From an uncultured Erysipelotrichaceae bacterium (lineage in GTDB: Bacteria > Bacillota_I > Bacilli_A > RF39 > UBA660), in the NCBI GenBank assembly GCA_902795845.1, contig CADBMU010000054.1, positions 1 through 5,470 of the forward strand: 5,470 bases of DNA. The letters run 5' to 3'. Position 1 is the first letter of the stretch. Each line of letters begins with the position of its first letter. This document shows, piece by piece, positions 1 to 5,105 of this stretch. A program made the translations under genes and the position numbers. The notes beneath the pieces were generated by a model. The model was given only the letters and a program-made list of their open reading frames with translations. It was not told where the DNA came from and ran no database searches.

Positions 1-458
1 AAAGTAGCGATAGTTACAATAAAGGTGGGGATCCCGATTATAGTAGAAGAGAAAGTAATGGCTCGCCAAATCCATCAATTGGAGAAGTTCAAAGTAATGG
101 TGGATGTTATTTAACGACTGCTTGTATGATACATACTAAAGAAGAATTTGATGATAATTGTGAGGAATTAACAATATTAAGATGGTTTAGAGATAATTTT
201 GTCTCAAAAGAAGATATTAAACATTATTATATAACTGCACCTATCATTGTGGAGTCAATTAATGAAATACAAGAAAATAAAAACATTTATGATTATATTT
301 ATAAATATATAGTTAGAGCCTGTGTAACTGCTATCAAAAAAGGCGATTATGAATTTGCATATAAAAGGTATAAAAGTAGTATATTAGCTTTAGAAGAAAA
401 GTTTGCAAAGCCAAAATTAACAGAAAAGTTTATAAAAGTATTAAAAATGAAAATGTAA
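1..458 (+). CDS. C-terminal fragment of a protein ending in a CFI-box-like cysteine module (5' end outside the window)
   Basis: The frame is open from the left edge (first full codon at base 3), so this is the last 151 residues of a longer protein; the ATG at 126 is internal, since the cysteine motif lies upstream of it. Residues 1-33 of the fragment are a polar Ser/Asn/Gly/Pro-rich stretch, probably a disordered linker. Then comes GGCYLTTAC (Cys35, Cys41), DDNCEELT (Cys53) and LRWFRD (60-64), followed by a helical tail rich in Lys, Tyr and Glu. The Cys...TTAC...DDCxEL...LRxFRD order matches the C-terminal module that databases call CFI-box-CTERM, found at the ends of many otherwise unrelated bacterial proteins and of unknown biochemical role. 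The main domain of the protein is not visible, so no function is assigned. The gene converges on the transporter operon and ends 88 bp before a hairpin. Confidence 0.75.
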   Translation, partial: SSDSYNKGGDPDYSRRESNGSPNPSIGEVQSNGGCYLTTACMIHTKEEFDDNCEELTILRWFRDNFVSKEDIKHYYITAPIIVESINEIQENKNIYDYIYKYIVRACVTAIKKGDYEFAYKRYKSSILALEEKFAKPKLTEKFIKVLKMKM

Positions 459-546
459 AAAAATTTTTTCTTTATAATTATATATTTTTAATCTTATAAA
501 ATATTAAAAAATAATGTAAAAATTTTATGGAAGTAATTTATTAATA

Positions 547-572
547 AAACCTCGTTTGTTGTAACGAGGTTT
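547..572. terminator. Hairpin between convergent genes, likely bidirectional terminator
   Basis: A perfect 10-bp stem (AAACCTCGTT / AACGAGGTTT) closes a 6-base loop (TGTTGT). It is the only GC-containing hairpin in the AT-rich gap 459-570. It lies between the ends of two convergent genes, and its right arm overlaps the permease stop codon by two bases. Both flanks are T/A-rich (ATTTTAAT on the + side; a mixed A/T tract on the - side) rather than clean T-runs, so termination may be moderate in either direction. Confidence 0.75.
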
Positions 573-1353
573 ATTTTAATAGTTTATTTTCTATAATAGA
601 TATGATTTTGTATAAAATATAAGAAATAATAATAAGGATTATAACACCACTCATGACTATATTTAAATTAAAAATTTGAGTTCCATAAATAATTAAATAC
701 CCAATACCTGATTTACTAACTAAAAATTCTCCCATAATAACTCCGATTAAAGACATTGATATGTTTAATTTTAAAGAAGAGATAATAGTTACTAAAGAAT
801 TTGGAATAACTAATTTTTTAATAATATCTAATTTATTAGCATTAAATGATTCCAATAATTTAATTTTATTTTTATCTGTTTGAATAAATCCATTATATAT
901 CGTAATAATACTTATAATAAGATTGATTAATAAAGCCATTACAATAATAGATTTTAAATTAGCTCCAACCCAGATAATTATGATAGGTCCAAGAGCTACT
1001 TTAGGAAGTGAATTTAACATTGTTAAAAATGGTTCTATAATTTTAGCTAGTAATTTAAAACTATATAAAAGAAGTGCTATTAAAAAGCCAAGAAAGATTC
1101 CTAAAACAAAGGCAATTATAACTTCATATAATGTAGTAAATATATGGTTTATTAAATTAAAATTTTTGTAAAGATTAATTATGGTTTTTAAAATATTGCT
1201 TGGTTTTGAAAAAATAAATTCATTTATATAACCCTTGGTTGCTAAAAATTCCCATATACCAATTAGAAAAACAATTATGCTAATTTGAAAAAATATAACT
1301 AATATTTTTTCTTTTTTCTTTTTATTTAAATATTTTTTTTGATTAGGTGACAT
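571..1353 (-). CDS. ABC transporter permease, SsuC/TauC/ThiX-like
   Basis: The 260-residue product is an integral membrane protein of the inner-membrane permease family (BPD_transp_1) used by nitrate/sulfonate/thiamine-precursor importers; the length is normal. After a Lys-rich N-terminus there are about six hydrophobic segments, near residues 17-36, 72-97, 118-130, 134-154, 186-210 and 231-253. The cytoplasmic coupling loop that contacts the ATPase is around 165-184, ending in KKLVIP; the usual Gly of the EAA motif appears as Asn171. The stretch SGIGYLIIYGTQIF (215-228) before the last helix is typical of SsuC-like permeases. The ATG overlaps the end of the ATPase gene by 11 bp, with AAGGA about 12 bases upstream, so translation is probably coupled. 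It is the last gene of the operon, and its stop codon runs into the terminator hairpin. The substrate cannot be told from the permease. Confidence 0.9.
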   Translation of the reverse strand: MSPNQKKYLNKKKKEKILVIFFQISIIVFLIGIWEFLATKGYINEFIFSKPSNILKTIINLYKNFNLINHIFTTLYEVIIAFVLGIFLGFLIALLLYSFKLLAKIIEPFLTMLNSLPKVALGPIIIIWVGANLKSIIVMALLINLIISIITIYNGFIQTDKNKIKLLESFNANKLDIIKKLVIPNSLVTIISSLKLNISMSLIGVIMGEFLVSKSGIGYLIIYGTQIFNLNIVMSGVIILIIISYILYKIISIIENKLLK

Positions 1354-2092
1354 TTACATCTAAGTCCTTCCAGATAGTTTCATAATATGTTGAAAACTCT
1401 TTAGCTTTTCTATTTTCAATTGGATTGGTGGCACCAGTTAATTTTACTTCATATATATTTTTAACTGTACAAGGTCTTTTAGATAACACTATTATTTTAT
1501 TGGCAAGACTTATAGCTTCTGAAATATCGTGAGTAACCATAATAACTGTCTTTTTTTCTTTTTTAATCATTTTATAAACATCATTAGATATAGCAAGTCT
1601 TGTTTGATAATCTAGGGCAGAGAAGGGTTCGTCTAAAAGTAATATATCAGGATTTGTAGCAAGTGTTCTAATTAGAGCAACCCTTTGCTTCATACCACCA
1701 GACAAACTAGAAGGTTTTTTGTTTTTAAATTCTTCTAAATTATAGATTTTTAATAACTCGTTTATTTTATCAATTTTCTTAGGATCTTTATCTTTTTTTA
1801 TATCCAATCCTATTTTACAATTATCAAATATATTTAGCCAATTAAATAAACAGTCGGTTTGAAGCATATAACTGAATGTTATATCTTTTTTAAATTTATA
1901 TATGCCTTCAAAGTTATTATCAAGTCCTGCTAATATGTTTAAAAGGGATGATTTTCCACATCCTGAAGTTCCAACTATAGCAATAAAATCTCCCTCATAA
2001 ACATCTAAATTTATATTATCAATAGCTTTTATTTCACCATCGAGAGTATTATAAGATTTAGATAGATTTCTTATCTCTAATAATTTATTCAT
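1343..2092 (-). CDS. ABC transporter ATP-binding protein, SsuB/TauB/ThiZ-like
   Basis: The 249-residue cytoplasmic ATPase powers the importer by ATP hydrolysis. All nucleotide-binding motifs are intact: Walker A GTSGCGKSS (41-49), Q-loop Gln78 in the YMLQTDCLFNW context, ABC signature LSGGMKQR (130-137), Walker B ILLLDEP (150-156), D-loop SALD (158-161) and the switch histidine His188 in VTHD. The Q-loop form (LQxDxLFxW) and the VTHDISEA stretch are characteristic of the nitrate/sulfonate/taurine-type ATPases. The ATG overlaps the 3' end of the binding-protein gene by 8 bp, and no clear ribosome site precedes it, so translation is likely coupled to the upstream gene. It overlaps the permease gene by 11 bp. 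A functional ATPase is near certain; the transported molecule is not known. Confidence 0.93.
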   Translation of the reverse strand: MNKLLEIRNLSKSYNTLDGEIKAIDNINLDVYEGDFIAIVGTSGCGKSSLLNILAGLDNNFEGIYKFKKDITFSYMLQTDCLFNWLNIFDNCKIGLDIKKDKDPKKIDKINELLKIYNLEEFKNKKPSSLSGGMKQRVALIRTLATNPDILLLDEPFSALDYQTRLAISNDVYKMIKKEKKTVIMVTHDISEAISLANKIIVLSKRPCTVKNIYEVKLTGATNPIENRKAKEFSTYYETIWKDLDVNVT

Positions 2093-3071
2093 TATAAAGG
2101 TTAGTTATAAGTTTATCATAAGGAACATATTTATCTAGAATTTTAGCATCTATCATAATATCTTCCAAGTTTTTAAATGATTCTTCAGAAATAAATGGAT
2201 TTTCTAACCAAGAATCATATTTTTTATATCTATCTATAATTTTAGTTAAGTCATTTTTAGATATTTCTGGAAATTGATTAAGTATAACATCTGCACAAGT
2301 TTTTGCATCATTTTCTTGAACAAATTTTAATCCCTTATCTATGGCTTTTGTAAATTTCTCTAGTAATTCTTTATTATCATTTAGATAACTGTTGCGAGCA
2401 TAGAATGCAGTATATGGAACTTCTCCAGAAAGTTTACCAATACTTTCAACAACATAACCATATTCTTGTTTTTCTAAGTTAGTAGCATTTGGTTCAAATA
2501 AATTAACATAATCGCCAACTCCAGAAATAAATGAACCTGATAATGCTGCAAATTCAACAGAATAATTAATATTTATTTTAGAAATATCAATATTACTATT
2601 TTTTAAAGCATTAATAAAGTTAAGTGAAGGCATACCTGCATATCTTCCAACTAATACTTCTTTACCAATTAAATCTTCTAATTTAAAATCTTTATTTCTT
2701 GATACAATAAACTGACCATCTCTTTTTGTAAGTCCTGCAAATGTTTTGATGTAGTCCTTTTCACCACCATTATATACATAAATTGCAGATTCTGGTCCTG
2801 CAAATCCAACATTTACATCGTTTGATAAAACAGCAGATGCAACTTTGTCAGCACCAGGTGTTAATATTAATTCTATATCAATCCCTTCACTTTCAAAGTA
2901 ACCATTTTCTATAGCTACATAAAGTGGTGTATAAAATGCACTATGTGTAACCTCAGCTAGTTTAATTTTAGTTAAATTCTTATCTTTATTAGAAGTAACT
3001 TTAGCAAAAGTAAGTATTCCAATAAAAATAACTAATAAACTAATGATTGAAATAATAATCCTTTTTTTCAA
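2085..3071 (-). CDS. ABC transporter substrate-binding protein, NMT1/THI5-like (SsuA/ThiY class)
   Basis: The 328-residue extracytoplasmic binding protein captures the substrate for the permease and ATPase encoded downstream. Residues 4-23 form one hydrophobic segment after MKKR. The mature domain starts near 35 with IKLAEVTHSAFYTPLYVA, followed by GYFESEGIDIEL (57-68), GADKVASAVLS (73-83), VGFAGPESAIY (88-98) and LFEPNA (191-196), the layout of NMT1/THI5-like periplasmic-binding folds. The start is TTG: an in-frame TAA lies two codons upstream, a perfect AAGGAGG sits 8 bases away, and the next Met (147) is far inside the domain. Oddly, there is no lipobox cysteine; the only Cys is residue 259, deep in the domain. 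The protein may therefore stay anchored by its N-terminal helix or be cut by signal peptidase I near TFA/K. Candidate ligands include thiamine pyrimidine precursors, sulfonates or related small molecules; the sequence does not decide. Confidence 0.88.
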   Translation of the reverse strand: MKKRIIISIISLLVIFIGILTFAKVTSNKDKNLTKIKLAEVTHSAFYTPLYVAIENGYFESEGIDIELILTPGADKVASAVLSNDVNVGFAGPESAIYVYNGGEKDYIKTFAGLTKRDGQFIVSRNKDFKLEDLIGKEVLVGRYAGMPSLNFINALKNSNIDISKININYSVEFAALSGSFISGVGDYVNLFEPNATNLEKQEYGYVVESIGKLSGEVPYTAFYARNSYLNDNKELLEKFTKAIDKGLKFVQENDAKTCADVILNQFPEISKNDLTKIIDRYKKYDSWLENPFISEESFKNLEDIMIDAKILDKYVPYDKLITNLYNE

Positions 3072-3079
3072 AATTTATT

Positions 3080-3086
3080 CCTCCTT
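3080..3086 (-). promoter_or_regulatory. Ribosome binding site selecting the TTG start of the binding-protein gene
   Basis: On the minus strand this reads AAGGAGG, a full match to the anti-Shine-Dalgarno sequence, 8 bases before the TTG codon at 3071-3069. It supports TTG initiation despite the absence of a nearby ATG. Confidence 0.85.
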
Positions 3087-3098
3087 TTATTTCTCTTT

Positions 3099-3127
3099 AT
3101 TATATGTAGAAAATAAAATAGTGTTAA
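3099..3127 (-). promoter_or_regulatory. Proximal promoter (P2) of the transporter operon
   Basis: On the minus strand, TTAACA (3127-3122) is followed after 17 bases by a perfect TATAAT (3104-3099), a near-consensus vegetative sigma promoter. Transcription would begin near 3092, leaving a leader of about 20 bases that carries only the ribosome site. It could work alone or in tandem with the upstream P1. Confidence 0.65.
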
Positions 3128-3132
3128 AGACG

Positions 3133-3163
3133 TGCATTATACTATAAATTAATAATTAATGCA
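3133..3163. repeat. Inverted repeat overlapping P1, candidate operator
   Basis: TGCATTA (3133-3139) and its exact reverse complement TAATGCA (3157-3163) are separated by 17 bp, with arm centres 24 bp apart. One arm covers most of the P1 -10 box and the other most of its -35 box, so a dimeric regulator bound here would block P1. The arms are short and the DNA is AT-rich, so chance is possible. No regulator gene is adjacent. Confidence 0.35.
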
Positions 3164-3164
3164 A
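3136..3164 (-). promoter_or_regulatory. Distal promoter (P1) of the transporter operon
   Basis: On the minus strand, TTGCAT (3164-3159) is followed after 17 bases by a perfect TATAAT (3141-3136). The -35 box is a weaker match than that of P2. Transcription would begin near 3129, giving a leader of about 58 bases. That is too short for a TPP or FMN riboswitch, and no such conserved elements are seen. Confidence 0.55.
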
Positions 3165-3190
3165 TTAGAAAATAATTTAAAAATACATTC

Positions 3191-3219
3191 TTTACATTTT
3201 AATTCTAATTTGCTATAAT
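3191..3219 (+). promoter_or_regulatory. Extended -10 promoter of the three-gene operon
   Basis: TTTACA (3191-3196) and TATAAT (3214-3219) are separated by 17 bases, and the -10 is preceded by TGC, giving an extended TGnTATAAT element. This is close to the strongest vegetative-sigma arrangement. Transcription should start near 3226, leaving a leader of about 20 bases. It is divergent from the transporter promoters. Confidence 0.85.
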
Positions 3220-3233
3220 TCTTTTAGAATAGC

Positions 3234-3239
3234 AAGGAG
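3234..3239 (+). promoter_or_regulatory. Ribosome binding site fixing the start at ATG 3248
   Basis: AAGGAG ends 8 bases before the ATG at 3248. An in-frame GTG at 3239 overlaps this site and therefore cannot be its start, so the coding region should begin at 3248 and not 3239. Confidence 0.85.
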
Positions 3240-3247
3240 TGATTAGG

Positions 3248-4510
3248 ATGAAGGCATTGTCATTAGAAACAACTAAGTTGCTTGACAAAATGTATAATCT
3301 TAGAGGAAAAGATAGTGTAGTACTAGTAGAAATGGATAAGCAAAAGGATAAAGCTGAAAAGACTTTAGAAAGAACTACTGAAGAAAAAAGTAATTTACAA
3401 GATAAAATAGCTAAATTAGAAACTCAACATGAGGAATTAGAAAATCAAGGAGAAAAACTAAAAGAAGTTTTAAGTGGTATTGATAGAAATGAATTTGCTG
3501 TTGTTTTAGACTCTTTAAAAATTAATTTTGACCCTGAAGAATTAATGGAAAAAGTTAAAGAAAATTTACCTAAAACAATTGATAAGGTTTCTAATGAGCA
3601 AAAAACTTGTGAAAAAGAATTAGTGGCAGTTGAAGAAGAAATGAACAATGCTATTACAACTATTCAAGAGTTAGGTATTAGAAAAGATGCTGCTATGGCT
3701 AATCAAGATAAATTAAACGAATATTTTGATTTAGCTTTAAAAGGTAAAATTAATATAACAAGAGATTCAATAACTAGTTTGTTAGAACAATTTGATTTTT
3801 CAGAAGAAGAACAAAGAGAAGCAGCTAAGATATTGATGTTCCCAGAAGATGCATTATATATTTATGATAGTAAAATAAATAATGTTGATGTTCAAGGTAA
3901 AAGTATATCTGAAGTAATAAGTGAAGCTAAAGATGCAATAATTGAGGATGAAAAACAAGAAGAAATAAATAATTTAGAAGAACCTGTTATTGAAGAAACT
4001 AAAGATATTGAACCTGAAGAAAATAATATTGATTTTAAATTAGAAGAAGAAACAAAACCAGTAGAAGAAGATGCTATTTTTAATCCATTTGTAATAGAAG
4101 ATATTCCAGTAAATGAAAATATTGAAATTAAAGAAGACAATACATTTAACAGTAATGAATCATTAGAAGATTATCTTACTTCTTTAGGATTTAATTACTT
4201 AGAATTCTCAAGTCAAGATTTAGACGAATTAAAGGATAATTTTGATAAAGAGACAATGAAGAAAAATGTTGAATTAATTAAAGATAAAAATATTGACTTA
4301 GATATTTTTACTGATCATGTATCACTTCTTTATGACAAAGAATTAACAGAAAAAATTCAAATTTTATTAAATATTGGAAAAGAACCTATTGATATATATT
4401 TAAATCCAAGTATTTTAGTTAAATACTCAACTGAAAGATTAAATAATGCTATTGCATTATTAACAAGTAATGGAATGGATCCAAAAAATGTTCCATTAAT
4501 GGCATATTAA
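3248..4510 (+). CDS. Unrecognised coiled-coil protein with acidic linker and C-terminal mTERF-like helical repeats
   Basis: I do not recognise this 420-residue, mostly charged protein as a named family. Residues about 25-78 look like a long coiled coil (Lys/Glu/Leu heptads, e.g. KIAKLETQHEELENQ), and a second helical stretch covers about 105-145. Residues 155-225 form a short, more hydrophobic region (SLLEQFDFSEEEQREAAKI, then MFPEDALYIYD). Residues about 230-300 are a very acidic Glu/Pro linker. Residues about 304-420 form a helical domain with repeat-like units: EDYLTSLGF (307-315), then LLYDKELTEKIQILLNIG (360-377), then NPSILVKYSTERLNNAIALL (386-405) and SNGMDP. The last units resemble mTERF-type repeats (nPsiL...s.erL...i.lL...G), which bind nucleic acids in organelles; this is judged by eye. 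There is no signal peptide or membrane segment, so it is probably cytoplasmic. It has one Cys (121). It is the first gene of a strongly promoted operon, 13 bp before the next gene. Confidence 0.8.
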   Translation: MKALSLETTKLLDKMYNLRGKDSVVLVEMDKQKDKAEKTLERTTEEKSNLQDKIAKLETQHEELENQGEKLKEVLSGIDRNEFAVVLDSLKINFDPEELMEKVKENLPKTIDKVSNEQKTCEKELVAVEEEMNNAITTIQELGIRKDAAMANQDKLNEYFDLALKGKINITRDSITSLLEQFDFSEEEQREAAKILMFPEDALYIYDSKINNVDVQGKSISEVISEAKDAIIEDEKQEEINNLEEPVIEETKDIEPEENNIDFKLEEETKPVEEDAIFNPFVIEDIPVNENIEIKEDNTFNSNESLEDYLTSLGFNYLEFSSQDLDELKDNFDKETMKKNVELIKDKNIDLDIFTDHVSLLYDKELTEKIQILLNIGKEPIDIYLNPSILVKYSTERLNNAIALLTSNGMDPKNVPLMAY

Positions 4511-4523
4511 GGAGGTTTAAAAT

Positions 4524-4781
4524 ATGCAAGGAAATATTAGTACACTAAGAACAGAATTTGGTTTAAACCCTGCTCAACATTTAGAAAATCATGTTATATT
4601 TTATTTATATGATACAGATGCATTAAGAGATGCTATGTCTCAAGATAATGCTATATCTAATGGTATTGTTAATGTATCTGAAGTATTAAAAAATTTAAAA
4701 AATAAAGAAAAAAACTTATCTTCTGATATTGAAGAATCATTAAGTATTGAAGATTTTAATATTGGTGGGAGAGCAATATAA
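4524..4781 (+). CDS. Small conserved-looking hypothetical protein, 85 residues
   Basis: I do not recognise this protein. It starts at an ATG 8 bases after a perfect AAGGAGG that overlaps the stop codon of the previous gene, so expression is well supported. Residues 10-30 (EFGLNPAQHLENHVIFYLYD) mix hydrophobic and polar residues and probably form a small folded unit. Residues 31-48 look helical. Residues 52-75 are a Lys/Glu-rich helix, and the tail ends in FNIGGRAI. It has no Cys, no signal peptide and no membrane segment. Its position between two proteins with similar helical repeats suggests a partner or accessory role, but that is only inference. The stop codon overlaps the next start by one base (TAATG). 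Confidence 0.75.
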   Translation: MQGNISTLRTEFGLNPAQHLENHVIFYLYDTDALRDAMSQDNAISNGIVNVSEVLKNLKNKEKNLSSDIEESLSIEDFNIGGRAI

Positions 4782-5068
4782 TGGATTATTTAAAGAATAT
4801 AGGGTTTACTAGTGAAGAAATAGAAAACTTAGTTGAAAATGTACCTACTAAAGTTTTAGATTTATTAAAAGAAAATTATAAGTTAGTAACACAGAATTTG
4901 AATTTTATAAAAGATTTAGGCGTTTCTAATTATAAAGAAATATTTAACAAATATTATGATATGTTTTTAATGGATAATTCAAACTTTGTAGAAATATTTA
5001 ATAAATATGATACAAAAGATTTAGTTGATAAATTAGAAAAAAGTATTGAAATATTTGATTTTCTATAA
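4781..5068 (+). CDS. Small helical protein with mTERF-like motif and an internal 18-residue repeat, 95 residues
   Basis: I do not recognise a named family. The protein begins MDYLKNIGFTSEEIENLVEN and continues VPTKVLDLLKENYKLV..NLNFIKDLGV (21-48). This Gly-Phe turn, helix, Val-Pro, helix, Leu-Gly pattern is the layout of an mTERF-type repeat. It also resembles the start of the C-terminal domain of the 420-residue protein (DYLTSLGF at 308-315). Residues 50-67 and 68-85 are a tandem repeat sharing EIFNKY. There are no Cys, signal peptide or membrane segments. Its ATG overlaps the preceding stop codon (TAATG), with GGTGGGAG about 9 bases upstream, so translation is coupled. Its stop codon is in the terminator stem. 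The protein may be a one- or two-repeat stand-alone module that works with its larger relative; the function is unknown. Confidence 0.8.
   Translation: MDYLKNIGFTSEEIENLVENVPTKVLDLLKENYKLVTQNLNFIKDLGVSNYKEIFNKYYDMFLMDNSNFVEIFNKYDTKDLVDKLEKSIEIFDFL
4928..5035 (+). repeat. Two tandem 54-bp units inside the 95-residue protein gene
   Basis: The units encode residues 50-67 (NYKEIFNKYYDMFLMDNS) and 68-85 (NFVEIFNKYDTKDLVDKL). The core GAAATATTTAAxAAATAT matches at 17 of 18 bases (4937-4954 and 4991-5008), exactly 54 bp apart and in frame. The flanking parts have diverged, so this is an old or selected duplication of a helix unit. Confidence 0.6.
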
Positions 5069-5089
5069 GAAGCATATGCTTCTTTTTTT
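5067..5089 (+). terminator. Intrinsic terminator closing the three-gene operon
   Basis: AAGAAGC (5067-5073) pairs with GCTTCTT (5078-5084) around an ATAT loop, and the stem runs into seven T residues (5083-5089). The stem begins inside the TAA stop codon of the upstream gene. The hairpin is short, so some read-through into the lactate dehydrogenase gene is possible. Confidence 0.75.
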
Positions 5090-5105
5090 AGAATAGAGGG
5101 ATAAA

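Noticed and set aside
126..458. Treating the ATG at 126 as the start of a complete 110-residue gene
   Set aside because: The frame is open back to the window edge, and the conserved Cys motif (GGCYLTTAC) lies upstream of or at this Met; no ribosome site precedes it.
457..470. A7T6 palindrome directly after the first gene as a terminator
   Set aside because: It is an A/T-only palindrome without GC pairs or a clear loop; the GC-containing hairpin at 547-572 is the better candidate.
923..1171. Open frame of 82 codons on the + strand inside the permease gene
   Set aside because: It lies wholly opposite a well-supported permease gene, has no ribosome site, and its composition is that of an antisense shadow.
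3072..3130. Riboswitch in the transporter leader
   Set aside because: The leader is at most about 58 bases and lacks conserved TPP or FMN riboswitch sequences or any GC-containing stem.
3222..3232. 11-bp direct repeat TTTTAGAATAG (also at 5086-5096) just upstream of two ribosome sites
   Set aside because: It is short and of low complexity in very AT-rich DNA, and one copy is part of the T-run of a terminator; chance is the simplest explanation.
3239..3241. GTG start for the coiled-coil protein
   Set aside because: The GTG overlaps the AAGGAG ribosome site, which is ideally placed for the ATG at 3248.
3445..4140. Two Ser/Phe-rich open frames on the - strand (3445-3648 and 3892-4140)
   Set aside because: They are antisense to the Glu/Lys-rich coding sequence of the 420-residue protein, which by itself generates Ser/Phe-rich reverse frames.
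4524..5068. The 85- and 95-residue genes as a single frameshifted gene
   Set aside because: Each has its own start and ribosome site and they overlap by a normal TAATG junction, so two genes are the better reading.
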